From Deltaproteobacteria bacterium HGW-Deltaproteobacteria-4 (lineage in GTDB: Bacteria > Desulfobacterota > Desulfuromonadia > Desulfuromonadales > UBA2197): a DNA stretch of 64,000 nt. The notes beneath the pieces were generated by a model. That model was not told the DNA's origin. It saw nothing but the letters and a program-made list of their open reading frames with translations, and searched no databases. The stretch lies in contig PHAV01000016.1 in assembly GCA_002841765.1 (NCBI GenBank), positions 66,177 to 130,176 of the forward strand, in the 5' to 3' direction. A program made the translations under genes and the position numbers. This document shows, in pieces, positions 18,684-28,544 of the stretch. The first letter of the stretch is position 1. Each line of letters starts with the position of its first letter.

Positions 18684-19619
18684 TCAGGCAAAGTCTACCA
18701 TTTTTGTATCAATTCCAAGAGCATTCAGGACCACTAAAAAATCTGCCGGCAATGGCGCCGACAACGTTTGTCTCTGTCCGGAGTGCGGATGTATCATGCT
18801 TAAAGAAAGAGCGTGGAGAAGATGACGCGGCAGAGGAATGCTTCCGGTGACAAGGGGCAGCACTGCCATACCGCCATAAAGTATATCACCTAATAGCGGA
18901 AATCCAAGCCCCGCCAGATGGACGCGGATTTGATGCGTGCGCCCGGTGCGGGGGCGGGCAACTACCAGGGCCACACCGTCGTGGCAGGCCAGAGTGGCAA
19001 AATCGGTCTGCGCCGCCAAACCGCCGCTGGCGACTGACACCGTCCGGCCGCGTACCCCCGCCTTGAGATGATTGCTGACGGTAAAGTGCTCGGGCGGTGT
19101 GCCGCTCACCAATGCGAGATAAGTCTTCTCAATCCGGTGCTCGCTGAACTGACTGGACAGAGAGAAGTTCGCCACCCGCGTCAAGGCAAAGAGGAGTAGA
19201 CCGGTGGTATCGGCATCGAGACGATGGAGCAGGATTGGACGCGTCATCCCTGCGTTCTCGGCAAATAATGCACTGACGAGATCAAGGGCATTAGGGCGAC
19301 CGCTGACGGTCGGATGGGCCGGCAGTCCCGCTGGTTTGTTAATCGCCAGAAGATTCTCGTCCTGCCACAAAATGGAGAGTTGCGGGACTACGAAAGAAGG
19401 AGCTTCACCATCAACGGTCAACTCGATCCGTTCCCCCCCCTGCAAAACGATTCCGGCACGAACGACACTACGACCATCGACAAAGACCTGGCCGCTATCG
19501 AGAGCCCGCTTGATCGTCTTACGGGAAATAGGGGCGATGGCTCCCACAAGATAACGATCGAGACGCACTCCCTGAGCTGTCGCCGGCACGAGCAGGCGCT
19601 CCCGACGCTGCGCAGTCAT
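18684..19619 (-). CDS. RluA/RluD-family 23S rRNA pseudouridine synthase
   Basis: Converts specific uridines in RNA to pseudouridine. The 311-residue protein has an N-terminal S4 domain (about 15-70; VRLDRYLVGAIAPISRKTIKRA split over residues 18-39) and the catalytic domain with the motif HRLDADTTGLLLF near residue 132, whose Asp is the nucleophile, then RTGRTHQIRVHLAGLG. The exact target site (RluC/RluD type) is not determined. Its ATG overlaps the mtaB stop (ATGA), making it the last gene of the sulfur operon. Confidence 0.92.
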   Translation of the reverse strand: MTAQRRERLLVPATAQGVRLDRYLVGAIAPISRKTIKRALDSGQVFVDGRSVVRAGIVLQGGERIELTVDGEAPSFVVPQLSILWQDENLLAINKPAGLPAHPTVSGRPNALDLVSALFAENAGMTRPILLHRLDADTTGLLLFALTRVANFSLSSQFSEHRIEKTYLALVSGTPPEHFTVSNHLKAGVRGRTVSVASGGLAAQTDFATLACHDGVALVVARPRTGRTHQIRVHLAGLGFPLLGDILYGGMAVLPLVTGSIPLPRHLLHALSLSMIHPHSGQRQTLSAPLPADFLVVLNALGIDTKMVDFA

Positions 19620-20911
19620 AGCAGCACCCCATGCGCTCCCTGTGCATCAACTCCAACGACCTTTACAGTAACTGCTTGACCGACCAGAACGGCAGCACCG
19701 ACAAAACGAATCGGCAGATAATTGCGACTAATGCCGCGCAGCACTCCTCCTTTCCCTCCCCCTTCAACCACCACTTCCAGCTCGCGACCGATAAAGCTCC
19801 GGGTAAAAGCCTCGAGCTTGACACTCCCAAGGGTGCGCAGTTGTGCCGCCCGCTCCTTGGTCACCTCCGTCGCCACCTGCCCGTTCATGAGGGCTGCAGG
19901 GGTGCCGGGGCGTTTGCTGAAGGGAAAGACATGCAGGTGCGTCACCGGCAACGTCTCGATCAGTGCCAGCGTATGCGCAAACTCAACATCACTCTCGCCG
20001 GGGAAACCGGCGATGAGGTCGAGGCCGATGGCAAGATCAGGGACTCTGGCAGCCAGGCCCTCGATCAGGGCACGAAAGAATGTCGTATCGTAGTGCCGGT
20101 TCATGCGGGCGAGAACAGCATCATCGCCGGCCTGTAAAGGAATATGGAGATGCGGGCAGAGGACCGGCGAGGTTGCCAGCAGCTCGATCAACTCTTCGGG
20201 GATCTCGGTCGGCTCGATCGAGCCGAGACGGAGACGATGCACGGAAGAGGCAGCCAGGAGGCGCTTGATCAGAGTGACAAGATTGGTGGGAGTTTCAAGA
20301 TCGAGACCATAACCGCCAATATGAATGCCGGTCAGAACTACTTCCGGATATCCGGCCGCAACCAGCTGCTGCACCTGCTCCAGAACCAGCTCCGGTGCCA
20401 CAGAGCGGCTCGGGCCGCGGGCAAAGGGGATAATACAATAAGAACAGAAGGCGTTACAGCCGTTCTGGATCTGCACAAAAGCCCGGCTGCGCTCGGCAAA
20501 GGACGTTAAACTCGGCACGCTTCCGCCGGCTTGACGAAGGTCGGAGACATGAACCTGCTCTCCCCCCTCTTCGCCGAGAAGCCGGAGCAAGTCCTGTTTT
20601 TCAGCGTTGCCAAGGACGAGGGCCACACCGGGAAGAGCGCGTAGCGCCGCGGGATCGATCTGCGCATAGCAGCCGGTGACGACCACCCGGCAGTCGGGAT
20701 TGAGACGGCGGGCGCGGCGAATGAGGTTACGCGATTGACTGTCGGTGGCAGCGGTGACGGTGCAAGTATTGACAATGACCAGTTCGGCGCCGGCGTCAAA
20801 AGGGAGGATTGTCCAGCCGGCAGCAACAAGTTGCTCTTCCAGGGCGGCCGATTCGAACTGATTGGTCTTGCAGCCGAGGGTGGCGAGGGCAGCCGTACGG
20901 ATCAAATTCAT
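19616..20911 (-). CDS. mtaB: tRNA t6A37 methylthiotransferase MtaB
   Basis: Radical-SAM enzyme adding a methylthio group to t6A at position 37 of ANN-decoding tRNAs. The 431-residue protein has the N-terminal UPF0004 domain starting [15 protein letters not shown], the radical-SAM cluster [15 protein letters not shown] near residue 150 and a C-terminal TRAM domain. GCKTNQ is typical of MtaB over MiaB. I chose ATG 20911, overlapping the mnmA stop as ATGA; an in-frame GTG three codons earlier is possible. It shares the operon with iscS/iscU, which supply Fe-S clusters. Confidence 0.93.
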   Translation of the reverse strand: MNLIRTAALATLGCKTNQFESAALEEQLVAAGWTILPFDAGAELVIVNTCTVTAATDSQSRNLIRRARRLNPDCRVVVTGCYAQIDPAALRALPGVALVLGNAEKQDLLRLLGEEGGEQVHVSDLRQAGGSVPSLTSFAERSRAFVQIQNGCNAFCSYCIIPFARGPSRSVAPELVLEQVQQLVAAGYPEVVLTGIHIGGYGLDLETPTNLVTLIKRLLAASSVHRLRLGSIEPTEIPEELIELLATSPVLCPHLHIPLQAGDDAVLARMNRHYDTTFFRALIEGLAARVPDLAIGLDLIAGFPGESDVEFAHTLALIETLPVTHLHVFPFSKRPGTPAALMNGQVATEVTKERAAQLRTLGSVKLEAFTRSFIGRELEVVVEGGGKGGVLRGISRNYLPIRFVGAAVLVGQAVTVKVVGVDAQGAHGVLL

Positions 20912-21990
20912 TGAATCCACCCGCCCCCAAGGACGCGATCGCCATCATAAAAAACTGACGCCTGGCCCGGCGTCACTCCGGTCTGGGGCTGATCGAAGGT
21001 GACAAGAAGACTACCGTCAGCATTGGGAGTGAGGAGGGCAGGCGCTTCGTGATGACGATAACGGATGCGGCAGTTAGCGCGCAGCGGGTCAGCAAGGGGG
21101 GGAATCGTCCAGCACAGATTGCGCAGGAGCAAGGACGAAACCTGAAGAAATTCCTCTTCCCCGACGATCACCTCATGGCGCTGCGCATCGATGCGCACGA
21201 CATAAAGGGGATGCGGCCAGGCAATACCGAGACCACGGCGCTGACCGATGGTATAGCGATAGGTACCGCGATGGCGGCCGACTTCCTTACCGGAGACATG
21301 GAGGATCGCCCCGTCCTTGTGGCCGCGTCCTCGCTCTTCTTCGAGAAAACGGACATAATCGCCATCCGGGATAAAACAGATATCCTGACTCTCGGACTTC
21401 TGCGCCACCGGCAGGGCAAAACGCGCGGCATGGGCACGGACCTCATCCTTGGTCATATCACCGAGAGGAAAGAGGACGCTGCCGAGTTGCTGCGGTGACA
21501 GGGTAAAGAGGAAGTAGCTCTGGTCCTTGGCCGGGTCGAGCCCCTTGCGCAGCTCAAAACCGTCAGCACCAGCGACAATGCGCGCATAATGGCCGGTCGC
21601 CAGGGCATCAGCTTCGAGTTCGCGGGCGCGTTGCAGCAGACGCTCAAACTTGAGCTTCTGGTTACAAAGGACGCAGGGGTTGGGGGTACGGCCGGCAAAG
21701 TACTCATTGCAGAAAGGGTCGATGACCTGGCTCTGAAAGTCAGCCTCGAAATTGACAACATAGAAAGGAATGCCGATCGCCTCGGCAACCCGGCGGGCGT
21801 CGTAGACATCGTCGAGAGAACAGCAACTACCAAAGAGCTGGCCGTCCGGCGCGGTAAAGCGCGAGTAGTCCCAGATCTGCATGGTAATTCCGATGACTTC
21901 GTGTCCCTGCTCTTTGAGCAAAGCGGCGGTCGTCGAGGAGTCGACGCCGCCACTCATTGCCACGACAATCCGTTTCTTCTTTTGCGTCAT
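20908..21990 (-). CDS. mnmA: tRNA-specific 2-thiouridylase MnmA
   Basis: Puts sulfur on U34 of tRNA-Lys/Glu/Gln. The 360-residue protein has the PP-loop [12 protein letters not shown] near residue 11, the first catalytic Cys in [12 protein letters not shown] near 101 and the second in [11 protein letters not shown] near 195, with a C-terminal beta-barrel. It follows iscU by five bases. Sulfur would come from the IscS encoded in the same operon, and one substrate tRNA-Gln(TTG) is also in the window. Confidence 0.96.
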   Translation of the reverse strand: MTQKKKRIVVAMSGGVDSSTTAALLKEQGHEVIGITMQIWDYSRFTAPDGQLFGSCCSLDDVYDARRVAEAIGIPFYVVNFEADFQSQVIDPFCNEYFAGRTPNPCVLCNQKLKFERLLQRARELEADALATGHYARIVAGADGFELRKGLDPAKDQSYFLFTLSPQQLGSVLFPLGDMTKDEVRAHAARFALPVAQKSESQDICFIPDGDYVRFLEEERGRGHKDGAILHVSGKEVGRHRGTYRYTIGQRRGLGIAWPHPLYVVRIDAQRHEVIVGEEEFLQVSSLLLRNLCWTIPPLADPLRANCRIRYRHHEAPALLTPNADGSLLVTFDQPQTGVTPGQASVFYDGDRVLGGGWIQ

Positions 21991-21995
21991 TCTTC

Positions 21996-22370
21996 TTACC
22001 CCTGCGGATGCCGCTCCTGATAATCCTTGATCGCCGCATGCAGGGCATCAGCGGCAAGATTGGAACAGTGCATCTTCTGGGCGGGGAGGCCGTCGAGGGC
22101 TTCGGCGACAGCGGCATTGGTTAAAATCAGCGCTTCGTCAATCGTCTTGCCAAGGGCCATCTCCGTCACCATTGACGAGGTGGCAATCGCTGCACCGCAG
22201 CCGAAGGTCTTAAATTTCACATCGGTGATGACGCCATCCTCGACCTTGAGAAAGATCTTCATGATGTCGCCGCAGGAAGCATTACCGACCTCGCCGACGC
22301 CATCGGCATCTTCGATTTCACCGACATTGCGGGGGTTGCTGAAGTGATCCATAACTTTTTCGGTATACAT
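21996..22370 (-). CDS. iscU: Fe-S cluster scaffold IscU/NifU N-terminal type
   Basis: Small scaffold on which IscS builds [2Fe-2S]/[4Fe-4S] clusters. The 124-residue protein begins [17 protein letters not shown] and has the three ligand cysteines in ASCGD, FGCGAA and [14 protein letters not shown] lies 7 bases before ATG 22370; the longer upstream frame runs through a repeat element and was rejected. It is separated from iscS by a 28-base palindromic element. Confidence 0.95.
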   Translation of the reverse strand: MYTEKVMDHFSNPRNVGEIEDADGVGEVGNASCGDIMKIFLKVEDGVITDVKFKTFGCGAAIATSSMVTEMALGKTIDEALILTNAAVAEALDGLPAQKMHCSNLAADALHAAIKDYQERHPQG

Positions 22371-22410
22371 ATGAAGGCTCCTTTTGTAAGAAACTTTGAT
22401 TTGGGGGGGT

Positions 22411-22438
22411 GTAGGGGCGCCCCGGTGGGGCGCCCGCC
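22411..22438. repeat. GTAGGGGCGCCCC-type palindromic element, copy 1
   Basis: A GC-rich palindrome fills the gap between iscS and iscU, directly next to the iscS stop codon. It starts with the same 13 bases (GTAGGGGCGCCCC) that end copy 2 at 24870-24925. This kind of element is scattered in many deltaproteobacterial genomes; the copy number here is unknown. Confidence 0.55.
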
Positions 22439-23647
22439 TTAAAGATTCTGCAGAGTATTGCAGCCGACCGTGCAGGTCTCGCGGTCGCGGCAATTATACA
22501 ACGGGCTCATGTCACGCAGCCGCTGCACGATCGGCGGCAGGATCTCGATGACGTAATCGATCTCCTCTGCGGTATTATTCGCGCCGAGGCTGAAACGGGT
22601 ACTCGAATGGGCGAGAGTCACTTCGACGCACATGGCGCCGAGAACGTGTGACGGCTCCAGAGAACCGGAGGTACAAGCCGAACCGGAGGAGGCGGCAATC
22701 CCCTTCATGTCGAGGCTCATCAGCAGCGATTCCCCCTCGATCCAGGCAAAACTGACATTGAGGGTATTCGGCAGGCGCTCGGTCGGATGGCCGTTGAGTT
22801 TGATCTGCGGCACGGAGGCAAAGAGTCCGGCTTCGAGACGGTCGCGCAGCGCCTTGATCTGCACTGACTTTTCCACCATCTCCTGACCGGCGAGCTCACA
22901 GGCAAGCCCCAAACCGACAATCGACGGAACATTGTGGGTGCCGGCGCGACGATTGCGCTCCTGGTGACCGCCGTGCAGCAGCGGCGTGAGCTTGGTGCCG
23001 CGACGGATATAGATGGCACCGATCCCCTTCGGGGCGCCGAGCTTGTGGCCGGAGATGACGAGGAGATCGACATTGGATGCCTGCACGTCGACAGGAACCT
23101 TGCCGACGGCCTGTACTGCGTCGCAGTGAAAACGGACCTTGTGCTTTTTGGCGATAGCGCCGATCTCGGCAATCGGGAAGAGGGTGCCGGTTTCGTTATT
23201 CGCCCACATGACGGAGATGAGAACGGTCTCAGGGGTGATCGCCGCCTCCAGTTCAACGAGATCGAGCATGCCGTCGGCGTCGACCGGCAGATAGGTAACA
23301 CTATAGCCGCGCTTCTCCAGATACTCGCAGGTATTGAGGACCGCCGGATGCTCGACCGCCGTAGTGATAATGTGCTTCCCCTTGACGCTCAGCGCGTCGA
23401 GAGTGCCGAGGAGCGCCATATTGTCCCCTTCGCTGCCGCAGGAGACAAAGACGATCTCTGCCGGTGCGGCATTGATCAGGGTCGCTACCTGCGCCCGCGC
23501 CTTCTCCAGAGCACCGGAGACCTGACGGCCGGCCCAATGCACACTCGAAGGATTGCCAAACTGTTCGCTGAAGTAAGGGAGCATCGCGGAGAGCACCTCA
23601 GGACGAACCGGGGTGGTCGCGTTATTATCAAGATAGATGTGGTTCAC
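22439..23647 (-). CDS. iscS: cysteine desulfurase IscS/NifS
   Basis: PLP enzyme taking sulfur from cysteine for Fe-S clusters and tRNA thiolation. The 402-residue protein begins VNHIYLDNNATTPVRPEV, has the PLP lysine in ISGHKLGAPKGIG near residue 200, and the mobile active-site Cys in SSGSACTSGSLEPSH near 325. The start is a GTG (23645-23647) with GGAGGT six bases upstream. The last 22 residues add a Cys-rich tail with CTVGC beyond the normal end; its role is unknown, and similar tails occur on NifS-type proteins. Confidence 0.95.
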   Translation of the reverse strand: MNHIYLDNNATTPVRPEVLSAMLPYFSEQFGNPSSVHWAGRQVSGALEKARAQVATLINAAPAEIVFVSCGSEGDNMALLGTLDALSVKGKHIITTAVEHPAVLNTCEYLEKRGYSVTYLPVDADGMLDLVELEAAITPETVLISVMWANNETGTLFPIAEIGAIAKKHKVRFHCDAVQAVGKVPVDVQASNVDLLVISGHKLGAPKGIGAIYIRRGTKLTPLLHGGHQERNRRAGTHNVPSIVGLGLACELAGQEMVEKSVQIKALRDRLEAGLFASVPQIKLNGHPTERLPNTLNVSFAWIEGESLLMSLDMKGIAASSGSACTSGSLEPSHVLGAMCVEVTLAHSSTRFSLGANNTAEEIDYVIEILPPIVQRLRDMSPLYNCRDRETCTVGCNTLQNL

Positions 23648-23663
23648 GGTGATACCTCCAATA

Positions 23664-24068
23664 TTAATCTTTCCTGCGGCGGGGAGTCTCCCGCCGGGAG
23701 GACAGGAAGCTGCGCACCCGCTCCGCCAGACCGTGCCAGACACTCTGGGTCACACACTTGTCGGTGCAGGCGCAGTGTCCCTCCCCGTCCATGCAGGAGA
23801 CCGGGATCAGCGTCTCTTCCACACTATCGATAATTTCGTCGACGCGGATCAACACTGCCGCCCGGGCGAGGACATAACCACCACCGGGACCGCGCACACT
23901 ATCCACCAGTGCTCCGCGCCGCAGCTTGACAAAGAGCTGTTCGAGGTACGTCAGGGAGATCGCTTCACGAGTAGCAATCTCTTTCAGCGACATCGGTCCG
24001 CCATCTCCATACAAAGCCAGACTGACCATCGCCTGCACGGCATATTGTGCTTTGGTCGAAAGTCGCAT
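23664..24068 (-). CDS. iscR: Rrf2-family regulator IscR
   Basis: Fe-S-sensing repressor of the isc operon. The 134-residue protein has the Rrf2 winged helix (MRLSTKAQYAVQAMVSLAL, EIATREAISLTYLEQLF, RGPGGGYVLAR) and three cluster cysteines in a short span (SCMDGEGHCACTDKC, about residues 92-106). It lies between cysE and iscS, and an IscR-type box overlaps the operon promoter, so negative autoregulation is likely. Confidence 0.93.
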   Translation of the reverse strand: MRLSTKAQYAVQAMVSLALYGDGGPMSLKEIATREAISLTYLEQLFVKLRRGALVDSVRGPGGGYVLARAAVLIRVDEIIDSVEETLIPVSCMDGEGHCACTDKCVTQSVWHGLAERVRSFLSSRRETPRRRKD

Positions 24069-24071
24069 CCG

Positions 24072-24761
24072 TTAGTCCTTCGTCGTAGCGGCAAGTTCGG
24101 CGCGAAGGCGCACCTGCTCTTCGCTCAAAGATTTGACCTGTTCTTCGAGGGTGCGCAGCTGTTCGTAAAGACATGCCATCGCCTTGGCTTGCGGATCAGG
24201 CAGATTGCCGTGCTGCAGATCGGGACGTTCCGGTGTTTTAGTCTCTTCCGCCCCCATCACCACCCGACCGGGGATGCCAACGACCGTGGCATTCGGCGGC
24301 ACTTCCTTGACAACCACCGAATTCGAACCGACCTTGGCGCCTTTGCCGACAGTAAAGGGACCAAGGATCTTGGCGCCGGAACCGATGACGACATTATCGT
24401 CGAGGGTCGGATGACGCTTGACCTTGTCCCAGGTCACACCACCGAGGGTGACGCCGTGGTAAAGGGTGACATTGTCGCCGATTTCAGCGGTCTCGCCGAT
24501 GACGACGCCCATGCCGTGGTCGATGAAGAACTTGCGACCGATGGTAGCGCCGGGATGGATCTCAACGCCGGTGAGAAAGCGACCAAGATGCGAGGTCAAG
24601 CGACCAAAGAAGTAGAGATGGTGCGTCCACAGCCAGTGGGCAATACGATGAAACCATACCGCATGGAGCCCCGGATAGCAGAAGATAATCTCCAGAACGC
24701 TGCGCGCCGCCGGATCACGATCAAAGACTGAATTGATATCTTCGCGCATCGCTCTGAACAT
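24072..24761 (-). CDS. cysE: serine O-acetyltransferase CysE
   Basis: Makes O-acetylserine, the carbon acceptor for cysteine. The 229-residue protein has a short N-terminal helical domain ([19 protein letters not shown]) and the left-handed beta-helix of hexapeptide repeats ([30 protein letters not shown]), then an amphipathic C-terminal helix. The ATG at 24761 follows GAGGTG; the 23-residue longer frame was rejected. First gene of the sulfur operon: it supplies cysteine for IscS. Confidence 0.93.
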   Translation of the reverse strand: MFRAMREDINSVFDRDPAARSVLEIIFCYPGLHAVWFHRIAHWLWTHHLYFFGRLTSHLGRFLTGVEIHPGATIGRKFFIDHGMGVVIGETAEIGDNVTLYHGVTLGGVTWDKVKRHPTLDDNVVIGSGAKILGPFTVGKGAKVGSNSVVVKEVPPNATVVGIPGRVVMGAEETKTPERPDLQHGNLPDPQAKAMACLYEQLRTLEEQVKSLSEEQVRLRAELAATTKD

Positions 24762-24780
24762 CTTCGCCACCTCGGCAAAA

Positions 24781-24830
24781 GTAGTTGACTCATTTTGTCG
24801 ATTAATAGCATGCCCGACCAATACCGTCAA
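24781..24830 (-). promoter_or_regulatory. promoter and IscR-type operator of the cysE-isc operon
   Basis: Minus strand TTGACG (24825-24830), 17-base spacer, TATTAA (24802-24807). Just downstream, 24785-24801 reads TCGACAAAATGAGTCAA, matching the symmetric IscR type-1 pattern TTGACT-N5-AGTCAA in 10 of 12 positions. A repressor bound here would block RNA polymerase at the start site. Confidence 0.75.
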
Positions 24831-24869
24831 CTATTATTCCGCGCTATTTTTCAGCGCATATCCATGTGT

Positions 24870-24925
24870 GGGGCACCCCTTGTGGGTGCCCGATTCTGAT
24901 TCGCCTCAAGAAGGGGCGCCCCTAC
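24870..24925. repeat. GTAGGGGCGCCCC-type palindromic element, copy 2
   Basis: Two inverted repeats (GGGCACCC/GGGTGCCC at 24871-24891 and the self-palindrome at 24912-24923) end in the same 13 bases as copy 1. On the minus strand, its first bases GTAGGGG supply the TAG stop codon of ilvA (24922-24924). Confidence 0.55.
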
Positions 24926-26430
24926 AAAAACAACCGATAGACCGGGTTCTCGCTCTCATCCTCATAGCGGTAACCGAGGAGGTCAAGGAACTCCCGCAGC
25001 CGCGCCTGATCGCCGGCGGGGATCTCCAGTCCGACCAGAACCCGGCCGTAATCGCCCCCCTGCGCCCGGTAGTGGAAGAGGGAAATGTTCCAGTTCTCCC
25101 CCATATGAGAAAGGAAACGGCCGAGAGCGCCGGGACGCTCGGGGAACCAGAAACGGAAGAGAACTTCATTGACCACATCCGGCGAACGGCCGCCGACCAT
25201 ATAACGGACATGAGTCTTGGCGAGCTCATTGTCGGTGAGATCGACATTGGCAAAGCCGGCCTCTCTGAGGGTAGTACCGAAGGTCAGACGCTCGGCCTGA
25301 TTGCGGGTCGAAATGCCGACAAAGATGTGGGCAGCGTCACGATCGGCGAGACGGTAATTGAATTCGGTGAGGTTGCGCTCACCGAGGACTTCGCCACAGA
25401 AGCGCTTGAGAGAACCGGGCTCTTCGGGGATGGTGACGGCAAAGAGGGCTTCCTGCTTTTCGCCGATCAGGGTGCGCTCCGAGACATAGCGCAGGCGCTC
25501 AAAGTTCATGTTCGCCCCGGAATTGATCGCCGCCAGACTCAATCCTGCCACCTCATGACTGCGGGCATACTTGATCAGACCGGCGACGGCAAGGGCGCCG
25601 GCCGGTTCGACAATCGAACGGGTCTCCTGATAGATACTCTTGATGGCGCTGCAGATCTCGTCGGTATCGACGCGGATGATCTCGTCGACACAATGGCGGC
25701 AGAGCTCAAAGGTGAGCTTGCCGACCTGGCGCACCGCCACCCCGTCGGCAAAGATCCCGACCGAATCGAGGGTCACGCGCTTGTGCGCTTCGAGTGAACG
25801 GGCCATGGCGTCGCTGTCGTCCGGCTCGACGCCGATGACTTTGATGTCGGGCCGCAGTGCCTTGATATAAGCGCTGATCCCGGCGATCAATCCGCCGCCG
25901 CCGACCGGGACAAAGACCACATCAAGGCGGCCGGAGGATTGACGAAGGAGTTCATCGGCAATCGTCCCCTGCCCGGCAATGACCAGTTCGTCATCAAAAG
26001 GATGCACAAAGGTCATCCCCCGCTCAGCCGCGAGACCGGAGCAATATTCCGCTGCCTCCGAATAGTTGTCACCGCTGAGGATGACTTCGGCGCCGTAGGA
26101 TTCGACCGCCGCCACCTTGATCCGTGGAGTGGTTACTGGCATAACGATGGTGGCAAGGATGCCGAGTTGCTTGGCAGCGAAGGCGACGCCCTGGGCATGA
26201 TTCCCCGCCGAAGCGGCAATCACCCCGCAGTGACGCTCGGCTTCGCTCAAGTGGGCGATCTTGTTGTAGGCACCGCGGATCTTGAAGGAGAAGACCGGCT
26301 GCAGATCTTCGCGCTTGAGGAGAACGCGGCAGCCGAATTGCTGCGACAGACCGAGGGCCGGGTCGAGAGGGGTCTCGACCGCGGCTTCGTAGACGCGGGA
26401 GGTGAGGATGAGCTTGAGCATCTTTTGCAT
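24922..26430 (-). CDS. ilvA: threonine ammonia-lyase (biosynthetic) IlvA
   Basis: PLP enzyme converting threonine to 2-oxobutyrate, the first step to isoleucine. The 502-residue protein has the PLP lysine in [12 protein letters not shown] near residue 56, the Gly-rich [12 protein letters not shown] near 180, and two C-terminal ACT-like domains (about 325-410 and 420-500), the arrangement of the isoleucine-inhibited form. I chose ATG 26430, with AGGTGA upstream; a GTG three codons earlier is possible. The stop lies in a repeat element. Confidence 0.95.
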   Translation of the reverse strand: MQKMLKLILTSRVYEAAVETPLDPALGLSQQFGCRVLLKREDLQPVFSFKIRGAYNKIAHLSEAERHCGVIAASAGNHAQGVAFAAKQLGILATIVMPVTTPRIKVAAVESYGAEVILSGDNYSEAAEYCSGLAAERGMTFVHPFDDELVIAGQGTIADELLRQSSGRLDVVFVPVGGGGLIAGISAYIKALRPDIKVIGVEPDDSDAMARSLEAHKRVTLDSVGIFADGVAVRQVGKLTFELCRHCVDEIIRVDTDEICSAIKSIYQETRSIVEPAGALAVAGLIKYARSHEVAGLSLAAINSGANMNFERLRYVSERTLIGEKQEALFAVTIPEEPGSLKRFCGEVLGERNLTEFNYRLADRDAAHIFVGISTRNQAERLTFGTTLREAGFANVDLTDNELAKTHVRYMVGGRSPDVVNEVLFRFWFPERPGALGRFLSHMGENWNISLFHYRAQGGDYGRVLVGLEIPAGDQARLREFLDLLGYRYEDESENPVYRLFL

Positions 26431-26464
26431 ATGGGTCACCTGTCGGCTGATTTAGACTTAAGCT

Positions 26465-26486
26465 CCCCTCCTTGGTTAAGGAGGGG
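26465..26486. repeat. short palindrome CCCCTCCTT-GGTT-AAGGAGGGG
   Basis: A perfect 9-bp inverted repeat with 4-base loop, followed by CTGGGGGTGG. It lies 35 bases before ilvA in the ilvA/fumarase gap. It resembles small intergenic palindromes common in deltaproteobacteria; copy number unknown. Confidence 0.5.
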
Positions 26487-26587
26487 CTGGGGGTGGTTGG
26501 CAAGGGGTCAGATTTTAAGGCGTACAGCATACCGCCCCAATCCTCTACGATTCAAGCAAATTCCCTTTCATGACGCGCAACTTGTTA

Positions 26588-26616
26588 TCGACAAACGCAA
26601 AACAACTCCCTATAAT
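26588..26616 (+). promoter_or_regulatory. sigma70-type promoter of fumarase
   Basis: TCGACA (26588-26593), 17-base spacer, perfect TATAAT (26611-26616), about 65 bases before the fumarase ATG. Confidence 0.6.
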
Positions 26617-26682
26617 GGGCGCCTGCCAATCCCCGGCGTCTTAGTTGCGCCGCCATTTCATTCACCGATAAGGAGAGAGAGC

Positions 26683-28308
26683 ATGGCCACACCGGATTTC
26701 TTTTATCAAGACCCCTTCCCCCTCGCTAAAGACGAAACCAGCTACCGCAAGATCGAAGGCTCGGAGAAGTACGTCGCCGTCGAGCAATTTGCCGGTAAAG
26801 ACGTCATTCGCGTCTGCCCCGAAGCGTTGACCATCCTCGCCAACGAAGCGATGCGCGATGTCTCCTTCCTTCTCCGCCCCGCCCATAACGAGCAGGTCGC
26901 CACTATCCTCAGCGACCCCGAAGCGTCGATGAACGACAAGGGCGTTGCCCTCGCCTTCCTCCGCAACGCCGAGATCGCCGCCAACTTCGAGCTGCCGGTC
27001 TGCCAGGACACCGGCACCGCCACCGTCGCCGCCAAAAAAGGGCAACAGATCTGGACCGGAGTCAAGGACGAAGAGTGGCTCTCAAAGGGGATTTACAAGA
27101 CCTACACCGAGGAGAACCTTCGCTACAGCCAGACCGTCGCCCTCGATATGTACGAAGAGATCAACACCGGCACCAATCTTCCGGCGCAGATCGACATCCT
27201 CGCCACCGACGGCGACTACTACAAGTTCGTCTTCATGGCTAAAGGGGGCGGTTCCGCCAACAAGACCATGCTTTATCAGGAGACCAAAGCCCTCCTCACC
27301 CCCGGCAAGCTCGAGAAGTACCTCATCGAGAAGATGAAGTACCTCGGCACTGCCGCCTGCCCCCCCTACCACATCGCCTTCGTCATCGGCGGCACCTCGG
27401 CCGACCAGTGCATGAAGACCGTCAAGCTCGCCACCGCCAAAGAACTCGACGGCCTCCCCACCGAGGGGAACAAGCACGGCCAGGCCTTCCGCGACATCGA
27501 GCTGGAGAAGAGCCTCCTCGTCGCCGCGCAGAAGCTCGGCATCGGCGCCCAGTTCGGCGGCAAATACTTTGCGCACGACGTCCGCGTCATCCGTCTCCCC
27601 CGCCACGGCGCCTCCTGCCCGGTCGGGATGGCGGTCTCCTGCTCCGCCGACCGCAACATCAAGGCGAAGATTACCAAGGACGGCCTCTTTGTCGAGGAGA
27701 TGGACCGCAATCCCGGCCGTCTCATCCCCGACAGATATCGCGGCAAGCACGAGCACGGCGTCAAGATCGACCTCAATCAGCCGATGGAGGCAATCCTCGC
27801 CGAGCTGAGCAAGCACCCCGTCTCCACCCCTCTCCTGCTCAACGGCACCATCGTCGTCGGCCGCGACATCGCCCACGCCAAGTTCAAGGAGATCATGGAT
27901 AGCGGCAAGCCGCTGCCGGATTACCTGAAGAAGCACCCGATCTACTACGCCGGCCCGGCCAAAACCCCGAAAGGCAAGGCCTCCGGCTCCTTCGGCCCGA
28001 CCACTGCCGGCCGCATGGACAGCTATGTCGATGAGCTTCAGGCCAACGGCGGCTCGATGGTGATGATCGCCAAGGGCAACCGCAGCCAGGGCGTCACCGA
28101 CGCCTGCAAGAAGCACGGCGGCTTCTACCTCGGCTCCATCGGCGGCCCGGCGGCGGTCCTCGCCGAAGAGAACATCAAGAAGGTCGAGTGCATCGACTTC
28201 CCCGAACTCGGCATGGAAGCCGTCTGGAAGATCGAAGTCGAAAACTTCCCTGCCTTCATTCTGGTCGATGACAAAGGGAATGACTTCTTCAAGCAGTTGG
28301 GATTGTAG
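26683..28308 (+). CDS. class I fumarate hydratase (Fe-S fumarase)
   Basis: Interconverts fumarate and malate in the TCA cycle, using an O2-sensitive [4Fe-4S] cluster. The 541-residue protein carries the fused alpha and beta regions of class I enzymes: cluster cysteines in VCQDTGT (near residue 107), in [10 protein letters not shown] and in SCSADRN, and the C-terminal beta part with [13 protein letters not shown] and [12 protein letters not shown] 26683 follows AGGAGAG; the frame is open much further upstream but crosses the promoter. Monocistronic with its own terminator. Fits an anaerobe using the cycle in both directions. Confidence 0.94.
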   Translation: MATPDFFYQDPFPLAKDETSYRKIEGSEKYVAVEQFAGKDVIRVCPEALTILANEAMRDVSFLLRPAHNEQVATILSDPEASMNDKGVALAFLRNAEIAANFELPVCQDTGTATVAAKKGQQIWTGVKDEEWLSKGIYKTYTEENLRYSQTVALDMYEEINTGTNLPAQIDILATDGDYYKFVFMAKGGGSANKTMLYQETKALLTPGKLEKYLIEKMKYLGTAACPPYHIAFVIGGTSADQCMKTVKLATAKELDGLPTEGNKHGQAFRDIELEKSLLVAAQKLGIGAQFGGKYFAHDVRVIRLPRHGASCPVGMAVSCSADRNIKAKITKDGLFVEEMDRNPGRLIPDRYRGKHEHGVKIDLNQPMEAILAELSKHPVSTPLLLNGTIVVGRDIAHAKFKEIMDSGKPLPDYLKKHPIYYAGPAKTPKGKASGSFGPTTAGRMDSYVDELQANGGSMVMIAKGNRSQGVTDACKKHGGFYLGSIGGPAAVLAEENIKKVECIDFPELGMEAVWKIEVENFPAFILVDDKGNDFFKQLGL

Positions 28309-28325
28309 GAAGATAGGATAAAGAC

Positions 28326-28361
28326 AAAGCCCCCGGTTCGGAGATGCGGCCGGGGGCTTTT
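28326..28361 (+). terminator. intrinsic terminator after fumarase
   Basis: An 11-bp stem AAAGCCCCCGG/CCGGGGGCTTT (28326-28336 with 28350-28360) ends in TTTTGTT. Confidence 0.85.
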
Positions 28362-28391
28362 GTTACTGACTTATGGAGTCTCATCCTCCAC

Positions 28392-28420
28392 TTGACACCG
28401 GCCTCATCCGCCGCTAATCT
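28392..28420 (+). promoter_or_regulatory. sigma70-type promoter of the AI-2E-family gene
   Basis: TTGACA (28392-28397), 17-base spacer, TAATCT (28415-28420), about 120 bases before the start codon. Confidence 0.5.
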
Positions 28421-28544
28421 TTGTATCTTCTTATCTTTTTTTCTACACTCAGGATGCAGTTCCCTCCGCATTCCTGTTCAAATTTCTTATCGCAGCGACC
28501 GAGGGACAGGTCATTTGCAATGAGCACGCCATGAAGGACCGACC

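Noticed and set aside
25939-26682. N-terminal extension of the fumarase frame by 248 codons
   Set aside because: The extension lies antisense to ilvA and crosses the fumarase promoter; the fumarase homology and a good ribosome site begin at 26683.
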